Positions 43,050-52,121 of a DNA stretch of 64,000 bases are shown piece after piece; position 1 is the first letter of the stretch, and each line of letters opens with the position of its first letter. The stretch comes from an uncultured Lachnospiraceae bacterium (GTDB taxonomy: Bacteria > Bacillota > Clostridia > Lachnospirales > Lachnospiraceae). A program made the position numbers and the translations under genes. The notes under the pieces are model-generated. The model was given only the letters and a program-made list of their open reading frames with translations, was not told the DNA's origin and did no database searches. The DNA lies in NCBI GenBank assembly GCA_910577675.1, contig CAJTOR010000012.1, positions 1 through 64,000 on the forward strand. The letters are read 5' to 3'.

Positions 43050-43436
43050 ATGATTACACTGGAACCAAGAAACAGGAAACTGCTGTCAGCCGAAGAATTG
43101 ATGGAAGAGAAGGATACTTTGGGGATTGCCATGGATGTCTTTATGATTGACAATGTGCTGAATAACTGCATGTACAAGATGTTTGAAAAGGAATATATGC
43201 AGCGGCTGGATGCGCATGTCAGAGAGCAATACCCGGAAATACCGGCGTTAGAAGAGGCATCATATTTTGACGGTGCAGTGCGGGATATTTATATGGAGCG
43301 GGAAGAAGATTGGGAGAATTCGCTGCCGGAAATCAAAAACCTGCGCTTTGACAGGATCGGGATTATGTTCCATCTAGCAAGAAGGGATAGACCAACGCTC
43401 AGCTTTAAAGATTACATAGCTGAACTTTGCGGTTAG
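43050..43436 (+). CDS. Hypothetical protein
   Basis: 128 residues with TAGGAGG before the ATG. It is acidic and mostly helical (KLLSAEELMEEKDTLGIAMD, NNCMYKMFEKEYMQRL, LPEIKNLRFDRIGIMFHLAR). There is no signal peptide, membrane segment or known motif. I do not recognise the family. It stands between dtd and the ttcA-like gene with gaps of 250 and 188 bp, so it is probably transcribed alone. Confidence 0.75.
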   Translation: MITLEPRNRKLLSAEELMEEKDTLGIAMDVFMIDNVLNNCMYKMFEKEYMQRLDAHVREQYPEIPALEEASYFDGAVRDIYMEREEDWENSLPEIKNLRFDRIGIMFHLARRDRPTLSFKDYIAELCG

Positions 43437-43624
43437 TTTGGGGTTTTTCGGAACCCAGATAATAAATTGTCCCAAAAGCTGTTTTATGGAGGTTCGTGTG
43501 AAAAATAATTGTAAGGCAGTAAAAAGACACTGCCTAAGAACTATTAAGTTTTACACAGGAAAACAGCAAAGGACAGCGTTTTTCATTTCTATTTGAGCCG
43601 CCCAAAGCGGCATGGGGGATTAAA

Positions 43625-44548
43625 ATGTACAGGATAGATGAGCAGGAGGAACAAAAGAATGAGCAGGAGTGGCTTGCCCAGGTGGAAAAGGGACTCCAGA
43701 AAAAATATCGCAAAACAATCTGGTGCCCGTTTGTAAAAGCAATCAACCGATATGAGCTGATTCAGCCGGGCGACCGGATTGCCGTATGTATCTCGGGCGG
43801 GAAAGATTCCATGCTGATGGCGAAACTGTTCCAGATTTTAAAGCGGCACAATAAAATTCCTTTCGAGGTAGTTTTTCTGGTGATGGATCCGGGTTATAGT
43901 GCGGCGAACCGCTGTCAGATTGAAAAAAATGCAAAGCGGCTTGCCGTGCCGGTTGATATCTTTGAATCCGCCATATTTGAATCCGTTTTCGAGATAGAGA
44001 AATCCCCGTGTTACCTGTGCGCACGTATGCGGCGGGGGTATCTCTACAGCCGGGCAAGGGAACTTGGCTGCAATAAAATTGCGCTCGGGCATCACTATGA
44101 CGATGTGATAGAAACCATTTTGATGGGGATGCTCTACGGGGCGCAGATTCAGACAATGATGCCGAAACTGCACAGTACAAATTTTGAAGGGATGGAGCTG
44201 ATCCGCCCGATGTATATGGTGCGGGAGGATGATATCAAAGCGTGGCGGGATTATTATGGGCTGCGCTTTTTGCAGTGTGCCTGCAAGTTTACCGAGTGCA
44301 ACTGCGCCAGGGGCACGGGCGATACAAATTCAAAGCGCCTTGAGATTAAGGAGCTGATACGGGAATTAAAGAAGAAGAATCAATATGTGGAGGGAAATAT
44401 TTTTGCCAGCGTGGAAAATGTCAACCTAAGTACGGTGATCGCCTACAAGGAGCGGGGTGTGCGGCATAATTTTCTCGAGTGGTATGATGAGTGGTCGTGG
44501 GAGGGGGAAGAACAGACAGAGGGTGCACCGGAAGGAGATACAAAATGA
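43625..44548 (+). CDS. TtcA-like PP-loop ATPase (tRNA thiolation family)
   Basis: 307 residues. The PP-loop is AVCISGGKDSMLMAKL (near residue 60), a CYLCARMRRG pair of cysteines follows and GHHYDDVIETILM completes the family signature; a late CACKFTECNC cysteine group is present. TtcA enzymes activate tRNA and insert sulfur at C32 with an iron-sulfur cluster. Clostridia carry several related proteins, so the exact target is uncertain. The stop overlaps the start of tcdA (ATGA), a sign of translational coupling. Confidence 0.85.
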   Translation: MYRIDEQEEQKNEQEWLAQVEKGLQKKYRKTIWCPFVKAINRYELIQPGDRIAVCISGGKDSMLMAKLFQILKRHNKIPFEVVFLVMDPGYSAANRCQIEKNAKRLAVPVDIFESAIFESVFEIEKSPCYLCARMRRGYLYSRARELGCNKIALGHHYDDVIETILMGMLYGAQIQTMMPKLHSTNFEGMELIRPMYMVREDDIKAWRDYYGLRFLQCACKFTECNCARGTGDTNSKRLEIKELIRELKKKNQYVEGNIFASVENVNLSTVIAYKERGVRHNFLEWYDEWSWEGEEQTEGAPEGDTK

Positions 44549-45360
44549 GCAAGGAGCAGTTTGCGCGGACGGAAAAATTGCTGGGGAAGGAGGCTGTACA
44601 ACGCCTTTTCACGGCAAGGGTGGCGGTGTTCGGTATCGGGGGAGTCGGAGGTTATGCCGTGGAGGCATTGGCGCGCAGCGGGGTCGGTGCGCTTGATTTA
44701 GTTGACAGCGATACAGTCTGTGAATCAAACTTAAACCGGCAGATTATTGCCCTACATAGCACGATTGGCCGCAGTAAGACGGAGGTTATGAGGGAACGTA
44801 TTTTTGATATTAACCCACAGATAAATGTAAATGTGTATGATTGCTTTTTCCTGCCACAAAATGCGGGGGAATTCCCTTTTTCCGAATATGATTATGTGGT
44901 GGATGCGGTCGATACAGTAACCGCAAAGCTGGAGCTTATTCTGCGGGCAAAGGAAGCGGGGGTACCCATTATCAGTTGTATGGGGGCGGGAAATAAACTT
45001 GACCCGACACAGTTCAGGGTTGCGGACATTTATCAGACAAAAATATGCCCGCTCGCAAAAGTGATGCGGAGGGAACTGAAAAAGCGGGGTGTGGAACAGT
45101 TAAAGGTCGTATATTCGGAGGAAGAGCCGGTGGGGGTGGGTGAGGAAAGACCTACAGAGGACTTGGCAACGCGCAAATATATGGAGGATGAGAGCGGGTA
45201 TCACGGTGACAGGGAAGTGAAAAAAGGGGAAGTACCACAGGCGGATAGCAGGGAGCGCCGCAGCACACCTGGAAGCATCGCTTTTGTGCCCTCGGTGGCG
45301 GGTTTGATCTTGGCGGGGGAGGTTATTAAGGATATCGCATTTGGCAGGTTTAAAGATTGA
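44545..45360 (+). CDS. tcdA: tRNA threonylcarbamoyladenosine dehydratase, E1-like
   Basis: 271 residues. E1/ThiF-type nucleotide-binding fold: VAVFGIGGVGGYAVEALARS, DLVDSDTVCESNLNRQ, YVVDAVDTVTAKLEL and SCMGAGNKLDP. TcdA cyclises t6A37 of tRNA to ct6A using ATP, acting downstream of the Sua5 product made elsewhere in this window. A stretch from about residue 195 to 240 (EEPVGVGEERPTEDLATRK and on) is longer and more charged than in most homologues. GGAAGGAGA precedes the ATG. No terminator follows. Confidence 0.93.
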   Translation: MSKEQFARTEKLLGKEAVQRLFTARVAVFGIGGVGGYAVEALARSGVGALDLVDSDTVCESNLNRQIIALHSTIGRSKTEVMRERIFDINPQINVNVYDCFFLPQNAGEFPFSEYDYVVDAVDTVTAKLELILRAKEAGVPIISCMGAGNKLDPTQFRVADIYQTKICPLAKVMRRELKKRGVEQLKVVYSEEEPVGVGEERPTEDLATRKYMEDESGYHGDREVKKGEVPQADSRERRSTPGSIAFVPSVAGLILAGEVIKDIAFGRFKD

Positions 45361-45379
45361 ACGGATCGGGGCGGGGATA

Positions 45380-45407
45380 TAAAAAAATCGTGTTAATATG
45401 CCGATAT
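45380..45407 (+). promoter_or_regulatory. Sigma-D (FliA/sigma-28)-type promoter
   Basis: TAAA, 16 bases, GCCGATAT: an exact match in both boxes. It lies 177 bp upstream of the gene at 45584; the leader shows no obvious structure. Confidence 0.75.
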
Positions 45408-45583
45408 AGTGAGTAAGTCATGACACAGGGAATAAGTGGGCGTGAAATTATACAATGTTGAAACAATAAAAAATAGAAGCGGTAAGATGTTGTTTGAGGG
45501 GTTGTTTGATAGTGGGGATATTCGGTTATTACTTATAAATCGGGTTTGGGCGGATTTTTTATAGATGACAGGGGGGATTGGTT

Positions 45584-46921
45584 ATGAACGGGGTTGAACT
45601 GGGAAATATTTACGGTCAAATGGCGGCGGGGCAGCAGAAAAATCGTCCGGAAAGTACAGGGGGTGTCCGAGGGGCGCGGACAATACAGGAAGCATCGGCA
45701 CGGTATGATCGGGCGGAAGTGCCAAAATCCGGAAGTGGAAGTGCGGTGTCTTATACCAGAGGTGAGCCAGGTGCAGGAAAAATTAATTATGCGCATATGG
45801 GAAGCCGCCCGGCAAATGCTCATGCGGAAAATCCAGGAAAATTCCATTTTAACCATGCGGGGGGCCATCAGGGTGCAAATAATGTCCCGTGGAACCTGTC
45901 CGGAAAAAATAATAACCCGGATCTGCAAAATCCTGATAAAACCGGGAAAACTGAAAATCCCTTAAAGGAGAGCGGGGCGGGGGGGAAACCTGTTGATGGG
46001 GCAAACCAGAATAACCGGAATAATGTAAATAATTTAAATTCCCAGTCCACCCGCACCGGCATTGTGGCGAATGGTGTGGGTCAGGCAAATAATTTAAGCA
46101 TGGTTGACCGACAGCGCCTTGCGCGGCAGAAAAAGGAAAAAGCAAAAGCCAAAAAGAAAAATCTTAATTATAACCGCCGCGAAGTATCCGCCCAGGTTCT
46201 TCGCGCGAGCAAGCTTGGCATGGCAGCCAAGGCGCTTGCCACGGCGCGCACCAAGGCAAGTTCGCTGCGTCGTCTAGTCGGGACGGGTCAGTATGATGAA
46301 AATGAGCTTAGAATTGCGATTGCCCATGCCGAGAGTATCGTGAAAACGGCGAAAAAGAAACTTGGAAACTTAAAGGAAGAACAGATTAAGGAGAAGCGCG
46401 TATCAAGGGAAAAACAGGCGAATGAGCTGAAAAAGCAGGTGAAACGGCAGCGTGTCCGCGCAAAGCGCCAGCAGATAAAGCGCGAACTTGCCGCCCAGAA
46501 AAATCATGTAGAGCAGCAGATGAAAGCGAAGGAAATGCGCTGCAAGCGCTTAAAACGCAGGCATCGCGGCGAGGAATTAGCGGATGTTGCAAAGGCAGAT
46601 TTAAAATATATCAAGGACTTACAGCAGTACCGCCGCTATGGGGATGCGGGCAACAGCAGCTGGAGTGTTGATACGACTGGCACGGCGGCACTTGAAATCG
46701 GGGATACTGCCATGCGGTTAAGCGATCTGGAACGCGCGGAGCAGGCGCTAAAGTATGAGGAACAGCAGATGGGGCAGGATAATGCTGCTTTCTCGGGCAG
46801 TTCGGCTTCGGGCACCATTGATTTTTCCGTAGGAGATTCTTCGGGGCAGATTAGTTCTTCCGGTGACAGCGTGGCAGCGGATGTCGCCGCGGTCGGCGTG
46901 GCGGTGGATGTTTCGCTGTGA
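45584..46921 (+). CDS. Unknown basic coiled-coil protein under a sigma-D-type promoter
   Basis: 445 residues from an ATG with GGGGGGA seven bases upstream. Residues 1-165 are Asn/Gly/Ser-rich and disordered. Residues 170-345 are very basic and helical (LARQKKEKAKAKKKNLNYNR, KEEQIKEKRVSREKQANEL, KRQRVRAKRQQIKRELAAQ), a likely coiled coil. Residues 345-445 are Ser/Asp/Ala-rich (GTIDFSVGDSSGQISSSGDS). No signal peptide or membrane segment. I do not recognise a named family. The promoter suggests expression with flagellar genes; the charge would suit binding to an acidic polymer or to nucleic acid, but this is speculation. Confidence 0.75.
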   Translation: MNGVELGNIYGQMAAGQQKNRPESTGGVRGARTIQEASARYDRAEVPKSGSGSAVSYTRGEPGAGKINYAHMGSRPANAHAENPGKFHFNHAGGHQGANNVPWNLSGKNNNPDLQNPDKTGKTENPLKESGAGGKPVDGANQNNRNNVNNLNSQSTRTGIVANGVGQANNLSMVDRQRLARQKKEKAKAKKKNLNYNRREVSAQVLRASKLGMAAKALATARTKASSLRRLVGTGQYDENELRIAIAHAESIVKTAKKKLGNLKEEQIKEKRVSREKQANELKKQVKRQRVRAKRQQIKRELAAQKNHVEQQMKAKEMRCKRLKRRHRGEELADVAKADLKYIKDLQQYRRYGDAGNSSWSVDTTGTAALEIGDTAMRLSDLERAEQALKYEEQQMGQDNAAFSGSSASGTIDFSVGDSSGQISSSGDSVAADVAAVGVAVDVSL

Positions 46922-46953
46922 CAGGATAGACTGGCGGACAGCATGAGGCGTAA

Positions 46954-47208
46954 ATGTCAATAATAAAGATCCGGCGCATCGATCACAATGCGCAGGGGGA
47001 AAGCACTTTGTATGAGTTGACGCAAAAATCGGTCAAAAACATACACGAAAGAATTCGTCCGGACGGGCCGGTGGCGGTTCACTTGCCTTTCTGGACGATT
47101 TTGTGCGTTCCGAGGCAGAATTTTTCCGCGCTGCCGAACCGGAAGGGGGCGCGGGGAAGTGTTGATGGTTGGCTGCAAAAGTTAAAATGGGAACATACTT
47201 ACAATTGA
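46954..47208 (+). CDS. Possible small ORF (84 codons)
   Basis: An ATG 32 bp after the previous stop with a weak GAGGCG before it. The predicted product (IIKIRRIDHNAQGESTLYEL and on) has no recognisable motif. The opposite strand has a similar-sized frame, so coding is uncertain; it may be a chance frame in the 350-bp gap before the MATE gene. Confidence 0.22.
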   Translation: MSIIKIRRIDHNAQGESTLYELTQKSVKNIHERIRPDGPVAVHLPFWTILCVPRQNFSALPNRKGARGSVDGWLQKLKWEHTYN

Positions 47209-47273
47209 ATAGATATTTGATATGCAAGAAACCAGATTCAATAAAAAAGCATACAAAAAATTTGGAGGGAATT

Positions 47274-48629
47274 ATGCAGAATACAAGTGGAACAAAAATT
47301 ATGACGGAAGGGAAAGTAAAGAAATTGATTCTCCAGTTTGCAATCCCCATTTTTTTCAGCCAGCTTTTCCAGCAGCTATACAATACTGCGGACTCGCTGA
47401 TTGTTGGGCGATATCTCGGGAAAGGACCGCTGGCAGCAGTCAGTTCCTCGGGACCGCTTATTTTTTTGCTGGTCAGTTTTTTTACCGGGACAGCGGCGGG
47501 TGCTGGCGTTGTGATCTCGCGCTATTTCGGGGCGAAGGATGAGGAGCGCGTCGGGCGCGCAGTACATACGAACGTTGCCTTTGGTCTGGTGGCGGGACTT
47601 GTTGTAACTGTGATCGGTGTGGCTTTTACACCGGCGATCCTGAAAATAATGAAGACCGACCCTTCCGTGCTGCCGGATTCCATCGCGTATTTTAGATATT
47701 ATTTCCTCGGGGTGCTGGCAAATGTTATGTATAATATTTTTACCAGTATTATGAATGCGGTTGGTGACAGCCGCAGACCGATGGTTTACCTGATTTTTTC
47801 GTCGGTTTTAAATATTCTTCTCGATTTGCTTTTTATCGGCGTGTTCCATTTGGGCGTTGCCTGGGCGGCGATCGCAACAACCATCTCACAGCTTGTAAGT
47901 GCCCTGCTTTGTTTGAAGCGCCTGCTCAAAAAAGGGACGGTCTATCAGGTTTCGTTTGGCAAGGTGCGCTTCCACCGCGATATGCTGCAGGAAATTTTAA
48001 AATATGGCTTGCCGACAGGGGTACAGAATTCCGTGATTGGTCTTGCCAATGTTATTTTGCAGTCCAATATCAACTCGTTTGGGGAGGACGCGATGGCGGG
48101 ATACGGTTCTTACGTAAAACTTGAAGGCTTTGCTTTCCTGCCGATCACCTGTTTTTCTATGGCAATGACCACTTTTATCGGGCAGAACCTTGGCGCGGGT
48201 CAGTATGACAGGGCGAAGGAAGGGGCGAGATTTGGCATTGTGATGTCGCTTTTGCTGGCGGAAACGATAGGTTTAATAATGTTTCTTTTTGTGCCTTCGC
48301 TGATTAAAATGTTTAATGCGGACCCGGAGGTGGTGCGTCTTGGAACCAGGCAGGGGCGCACGGAGGCGCTGTTTTATTTCCTGCTCGCATTCTCACATAT
48401 TATTGCGGGCATTTGTCGGGGTGCTGGAAAGAGTATTGTGCCAATGATAATTATGCTCTCGGTCTGGTGTGTTTTCCGCATTTTGTATATCACTGTAATG
48501 ATGCATTTTGTACATGATATCGGGCTGATTTACTGGGCATATCCGCTGACCTGGGGAATCAGTTCGGTGATTTATCTGTTTTATTATCTGAAATCGGACT
48601 GGGTGCATGGGTATGGGCGAAGTGCATAG
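47274..48629 (+). CDS. MATE-family efflux transporter
   Basis: 451 residues, about 12 membrane segments in two halves. Typical features: LILQFAIPIFFSQLFQQLYN at the N terminus, NTADSLIVGRYLG, SGPLIFLLVSFFTGTAAGAG, AVGDSRRPM in the first half and LPTGVQNSVIGLANVI in the second. It exports drugs or metabolites in exchange for Na+ or H+. TTTGGAGGG precedes the ATG at 47274; an upstream in-frame extension has no support. The last codons fall in the first copy of a degenerate tandem repeat. Confidence 0.94.
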   Translation: MQNTSGTKIMTEGKVKKLILQFAIPIFFSQLFQQLYNTADSLIVGRYLGKGPLAAVSSSGPLIFLLVSFFTGTAAGAGVVISRYFGAKDEERVGRAVHTNVAFGLVAGLVVTVIGVAFTPAILKIMKTDPSVLPDSIAYFRYYFLGVLANVMYNIFTSIMNAVGDSRRPMVYLIFSSVLNILLDLLFIGVFHLGVAWAAIATTISQLVSALLCLKRLLKKGTVYQVSFGKVRFHRDMLQEILKYGLPTGVQNSVIGLANVILQSNINSFGEDAMAGYGSYVKLEGFAFLPITCFSMAMTTFIGQNLGAGQYDRAKEGARFGIVMSLLLAETIGLIMFLFVPSLIKMFNADPEVVRLGTRQGRTEALFYFLLAFSHIIAGICRGAGKSIVPMIIMLSVWCVFRILYITVMMHFVHDIGLIYWAYPLTWGISSVIYLFYYLKSDWVHGYGRSA

Positions 48630-48775
48630 GAACAGGGTGAGGGAGAGTGGAAGGTGGATGGCATTTAATGTGTGGGTGTAAGGTTCAGTACATAGGGATG
48701 AGGGTGGGAGGGGAGTGGAAGTGGATGGTATTTAATGTATGGGTATGTGCGCAGTGCACAGGGATGAGGGGCGTG
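48600..48775 (+). repeat. Degenerate tandem repeat of about 70 bp overlapping the MATE 3' end
   Basis: Two and a half units: GTGGAAGGTGGATGGCATTTA / AATGTGTGGGTG, then GTGGAAGTGGATGGTATTTA / AATGTATGGGTA, with AGTGCAC(or T)AGGGATGAGGG segments. The first partial unit includes the last seven codons of the MATE gene, so the gene end may be set by the repeat. Confidence 0.65.
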
Positions 48776-48788
48776 ACATGAAAGAGTA

Positions 48789-48826
48789 TGGGGGTGCAGT
48801 TATTTGCTGCAACCCCGCTGTTTTTC
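48789..48826 (+). terminator. Terminator after the MATE gene
   Basis: GGGGTGCAG, loop, CTGCAACCCC, then GCTGTTTTT. Confidence 0.65.
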
Positions 48827-48887
48827 TGATTGTTATGAGTTTCTGATAATGTTAATTTTTTGTTTATGTTTTTTTCCAATGTTGACT

Positions 48888-49754
48888 TTACGCATGTGCT
48901 AATGACGGTATCCTGAGTTTCTCTTTAAGGAATATATCAGTTTTGTTTCCGCGGATAAAAAAGGTACAGTCTTCGGTGAACAATTTTTCTCCCTCAAAAC
49001 CATCTTCCTGTTCTGGGACAAAACCGAGCGATACCTTCCAAGCGCTTTTGCCAAAGAGTGGTATGATCTCGTTAAGACGGCGGAGTGTGCTGGAAAATAC
49101 ATTGTGGAGGAAAATATTTCCAGTTTTGAATTCCGCAATCACGTATGTATCGCTGTCCTTGTGATAATATACATCTTCCTGCATAAATTTTGTAACATAA
49201 AACAGGATTAATTGCGCGTTTTCCGTAAGGTCTAGTCTGCCATGGAATACATTGCGCTCCATCGCGGATGTAAGGGATTCCCAGGCGTTTTTACTATACA
49301 TCGGAATTCTTTCAAACTGGCATTTCCCGGTGGCTTTAAATTGTTTTGAATACAGGTATTCTGATGCCTTCTGAAATCCGAATTTTGGATAAAAATCGAG
49401 CACACTGTCATTGGCAAAAAGATAGATTCCATCCGAGCTTCCACTGTAATCTGCATCAATTGCTGCCATAATTTCCCTAATTAGCCCCTGTCTGCGAAAA
49501 TCTTCTTTTGTCATAACCGTTCCGAGCTGGAGGAAATGTTTTATTTCGCCGTCAAATATCATATTGGTTTGATTCACGGATACATTGGCGATTACCTCGC
49601 CGTCTTTTACAATAGAATGCGGATTGTATCTGTTTGTCCAGAGCCCATTCTGGTACCAGTCTTCAAAATCCAGACTGAAAGTATTTTTTGCCAGTTCATT
49701 GAAACTCTGGCGAAGTAAAGTATCGTCGCGGTAATCTTTCTTTATTTCATACAT
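48888..49754 (-). CDS. GNAT-family N-acetyltransferase
   Basis: 288 residues. The acetyl-CoA site is QLGTVMTKEDFRRQGLIREI (R-x-x-G-L-I/Q type) near residue 80-100, followed by IYLFANDSVLDFYPKFGFQ, the typical last strand and helix of the fold. The C-terminal 130 residues form a second domain, as in Eis-like or sterol-carrier-linked acetyltransferases. Substrate unknown. AAAGGAG precedes the ATG. Confidence 0.85.
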   Translation of the reverse strand: MYEIKKDYRDDTLLRQSFNELAKNTFSLDFEDWYQNGLWTNRYNPHSIVKDGEVIANVSVNQTNMIFDGEIKHFLQLGTVMTKEDFRRQGLIREIMAAIDADYSGSSDGIYLFANDSVLDFYPKFGFQKASEYLYSKQFKATGKCQFERIPMYSKNAWESLTSAMERNVFHGRLDLTENAQLILFYVTKFMQEDVYYHKDSDTYVIAEFKTGNIFLHNVFSSTLRRLNEIIPLFGKSAWKVSLGFVPEQEDGFEGEKLFTEDCTFFIRGNKTDIFLKEKLRIPSLAHA

Positions 49755-49911
49755 TGGGGGATACTCCTTTCTTAATAAGGGTTCATTCGGGCGTTTGCGA
49801 AACTATGCAACAACCATGAATGCTGGTTTTTTCAGCATCTTATTTTCGTCACCATAATTTGAATCTTTCTTTTGACTTGCAAAGGCTTAAACTCCCCGGG
49901 ATGTGAATAGC

Positions 49912-49946
49912 GCGGACAGAATCTTTTCGGGTACTGTCCGCGCATA
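49912..49946 (-). terminator. Hairpin after the kinase-like gene
   Basis: GCGCGGACAG pairs with CTGTCCGCGC. The T run is weak, so termination is only probable. Confidence 0.4.
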
Positions 49947-49963
49947 TGCTGTATCGGAAATAT

Positions 49964-50509
49964 TTAGTGTTTTGAATCCACATACTGCAAAAATTCCGGC
50001 GTTTTTGACCAGTATTTTACACCCCAGTTCTCGAAATTCCATTCATCCATATAATCGTTGCACTCAAAATCAATATAGTGAATCAGGTTGTCTTTTACAA
50101 CGAAATTCGTTGGAAAGTAGTCAATGTTCGTGTTTTTTGCATATAGTTTAACGCACATTTCATGTATCTGTTCGAGATATTCCGGCTGCATCCGGTCGCG
50201 GAGCACCAGGTCATAAATGGTATCCCCTTCAATATATTCCTTTATAATACGCTCCTGTTTAAAATCCACGTCAAGCAGCTTAGGAATGCGGATTCCAACT
50301 CTGGAAAGTCGGTGATAGTCGGCAATCTCCGCTTCGATTTTATTTCCAAAGCGGTAGTAATCGCAGGGTTCATGGTGGATTTGTTTTAGGACGAACTGAC
50401 CGTTTTTGCCCTCTGCAAGATAGGAGTAGCCGCCTTTTCCCCTGCCAAGAAGCCGGGTTAAAGTGTATTCGGCATTGTTTACGGATACTTTTTCACTTAT
50501 GTTTAACAT
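49964..50509 (-). CDS. Small protein-kinase-like phosphotransferase
   Basis: 181 residues from an ATG with GGAGGAA upstream. It has a condensed kinase fold: RLLGRGKGGYSYLAEGKNGQ (glycine loop), FVLKQI (ATP Lys), IIKEYIEGDTIYDLV (hinge) and IDYFPTNFVVKDNLIHYIDF (catalytic Asp, Asn and metal Asp, HxDxxxxN...D type as in lipopolysaccharide-core or RIO-like kinases). It lacks the large C-terminal lobe of Hanks kinases. The target is unknown; small-molecule or lipid-sugar phosphorylation is as likely as protein phosphorylation. Confidence 0.7.
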   Translation of the reverse strand: MLNISEKVSVNNAEYTLTRLLGRGKGGYSYLAEGKNGQFVLKQIHHEPCDYYRFGNKIEAEIADYHRLSRVGIRIPKLLDVDFKQERIIKEYIEGDTIYDLVLRDRMQPEYLEQIHEMCVKLYAKNTNIDYFPTNFVVKDNLIHYIDFECNDYMDEWNFENWGVKYWSKTPEFLQYVDSKH

Positions 50510-50816
50510 AGTTATTCCTCCTCCGGTCTTAATCCATTTTTTCCACCACCCATTGTGCGGAGGATAAGGGAGATATGTGGTCTGCCCCGTATGCGCAGGT
50601 ACTCGATGGAAAGGCTGTAAAGCTTGTTTGGAGCCTGTGCATGGGTAAAAAATTGATCTCCAGTGTGGGCAGACCTTGGAATGTAGCGGTGGTTTCACAT
50701 ATCAATGGATTATTGTTTGTGTGATTTGATATACCAATATTTTCTTTAATACAGGTAGGTATACCATCTCAATTGTATACCGGTAGATTGACAGGTCAGT
50801 TCGTTTGTTCTACCTG

Positions 50817-51212
50817 TTATTTCTGGCTTAAAAACGTTCCCAGTTTCTTGTCTTCCGTAGTGATATGTGTAATCAGGAGGCGGATATGCTTGTTTAAATT
50901 TACAAGTTCCGAAATTGTAGAACCGGAATCCGCGATTCTCGATGTAATTTCCAGCAGTGTCTTCTTGTAGTTTTCATGGAATAGCCTGTGTGCTACAATT
51001 CCCGGATAACCATATTGTGTTTGGAGTTGTTCTTCGTGTGAAAAATGTTGTTGCACATAATTGTTGAGGAATTTAATGGTTTCCTCCATAGAAGAACGTC
51101 CCTTTCTATTATTGCAGGCTTCCAGCAGCTTATTTACTGCCTGGATGAGTTCTTGGTGCTCCTTGTCTATAATAGCATTTCCTGTTTTCATTTTTTCATT
51201 GAATTCGTACAT
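50817..51212 (-). CDS. Bacteriohemerythrin
   Basis: 131 residues. Di-iron ligands fit the family: IDKEHQELI (first His), HFSHEEQLQTQYG (His and Glu), HRLFHENY (two His) and ITHITTEDKKL (His and Asp). It binds oxygen and may sense or scavenge it for an anaerobe. The NifX-like gene ends two bases before it on the same strand, so both are made from one mRNA. Confidence 0.93.
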   Translation of the reverse strand: MYEFNEKMKTGNAIIDKEHQELIQAVNKLLEACNNRKGRSSMEETIKFLNNYVQQHFSHEEQLQTQYGYPGIVAHRLFHENYKKTLLEITSRIADSGSTISELVNLNKHIRLLITHITTEDKKLGTFLSQK

Positions 51213-51214
51213 GA

Positions 51215-51607
51215 TTATTTACATCCTCCATCTTTTTCCTTACAATAATGGTTTTCACCGTGATGTTCGTGATTGTGATGGTCACATGAAAAATTCGGAT
51301 TGGTGGCAAGATTTCCGGCGAGCAGGGATTCCACTGCTTTATCCGCATTGCCGGATGCACCGCCGTAAATTTTTATCCCGGCATCCGAGAGTGCCGCCTG
51401 TGCGCCCGCGCCAATACCGCCGCAGATCAGCACATCCACTTTTAGCGAGGAGAGAAAGCCTGCCAGGGCACAGTGGCCGCTTCCGGCAGTGCTAAAAACC
51501 TGCGTGCATGTGATCTGCCCGTCCTGGGTGTCGAATATTTTAAAGTATTCGGTATGCCCAAAATGCTGGAAAATATTTCCGTTTTCGTAGGTGGCAGCAA
51601 TTTTCAT
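51215..51607 (-). CDS. NifX/NafY-type dinitrogenase iron-molybdenum cofactor domain protein with metal-binding tail
   Basis: 130 residues. The core is KIAATYENGNIFQHFGHTEYF, QVFSTAGSGHCALAGFL, VDVLICGGIGAGAQAAL and GIKIYGGASG, matching the NifX/NifB C-terminal/NafY family that handles iron-sulfur or FeMo-cofactor precursors. The last 25 residues are a His/Cys-rich tail (CDHHNHEHHGENHYC) that should bind metal. No nitrogenase genes are in the window. The gene heads a two-gene operon with the hemerythrin and has a structured leader. Confidence 0.88.
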   Translation of the reverse strand: MKIAATYENGNIFQHFGHTEYFKIFDTQDGQITCTQVFSTAGSGHCALAGFLSSLKVDVLICGGIGAGAQAALSDAGIKIYGGASGNADKAVESLLAGNLATNPNFSCDHHNHEHHGENHYCKEKDGGCK

Positions 51608-51611
51608 AGTA

Positions 51612-51728
51612 TTGTCTTCCTTCCTTTCCGGCTCATAGTAGCAGCTAATCAGTCCACCTGGCAGATCTGCCAGTTTATCCGGAACCTCGTTTAGATGGCG
51701 GATGAAATTTCCAGCGGACTGTTACCTG
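51612..51728 (-). promoter_or_regulatory. Structured 5' leader of the nifX-like operon (riboswitch-like, unassigned)
   Basis: On the minus strand a TATAAT box (51729-51734) is followed by an about 120-nt leader with nested complementary arms: CAGTCC with GGACTG, a perfect CTGGCAGATCTGCCAG hairpin, and TTCCGG with CCGGAA just before the ribosome site GGAAGGAAG. The last pairing could expose or hide the ribosome site. I cannot match it to a known riboswitch class. Confidence 0.45.
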
Positions 51729-51799
51729 ATTATAAACTTTCTTTTAGTTTGTATTTGTTTGGTTGAAAGTTAAGTGGGCCTTGTTATGTAACCAGTTAT

Positions 51800-51833
51800 G
51801 TTTTCCGGTGTATCTATTATGATACACCGGAAA
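51800..51833. promoter_or_regulatory. Perfect palindrome, possible operator
   Basis: TTTCCGGTGTATC, TATTAT, GATACACCGGAAA: 13-bp arms and no T run on either strand, which argues against a terminator. It lies 65 bp upstream of the nifX-like -10 box. The rest of 51834-52121 is AT-rich and unassigned. Confidence 0.5.
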
Positions 51834-52121
51834 GATATGGAAGTCAAGATGGGATTGGGGGAGGGAAAAGATTTTTTTAGGGTGGCTTTATTGCGGATGG
51901 CAGTGCTATTTCCACGGAGTTTTTCACGGTAGTTGCTCTGCTTATTAGCATTGTTACGGGAAATATGCTATTTTGTCGAAATTAGTATATATTCCGTAAA
52001 CGACATAGATTTTTAAAGTATATAAGAATAAAATATATACATAAAATCTGGCAGCAGGTAATAAGCCATCCTGCAATGAGATTTATTGATAGAATCTATG
52101 TATTCCAATTAAGGAGGATAT

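Noticed and set aside
51800..51833. Terminator at the 13-bp-arm palindrome
   Set aside because: No T run follows on either strand; an operator is the better reading.
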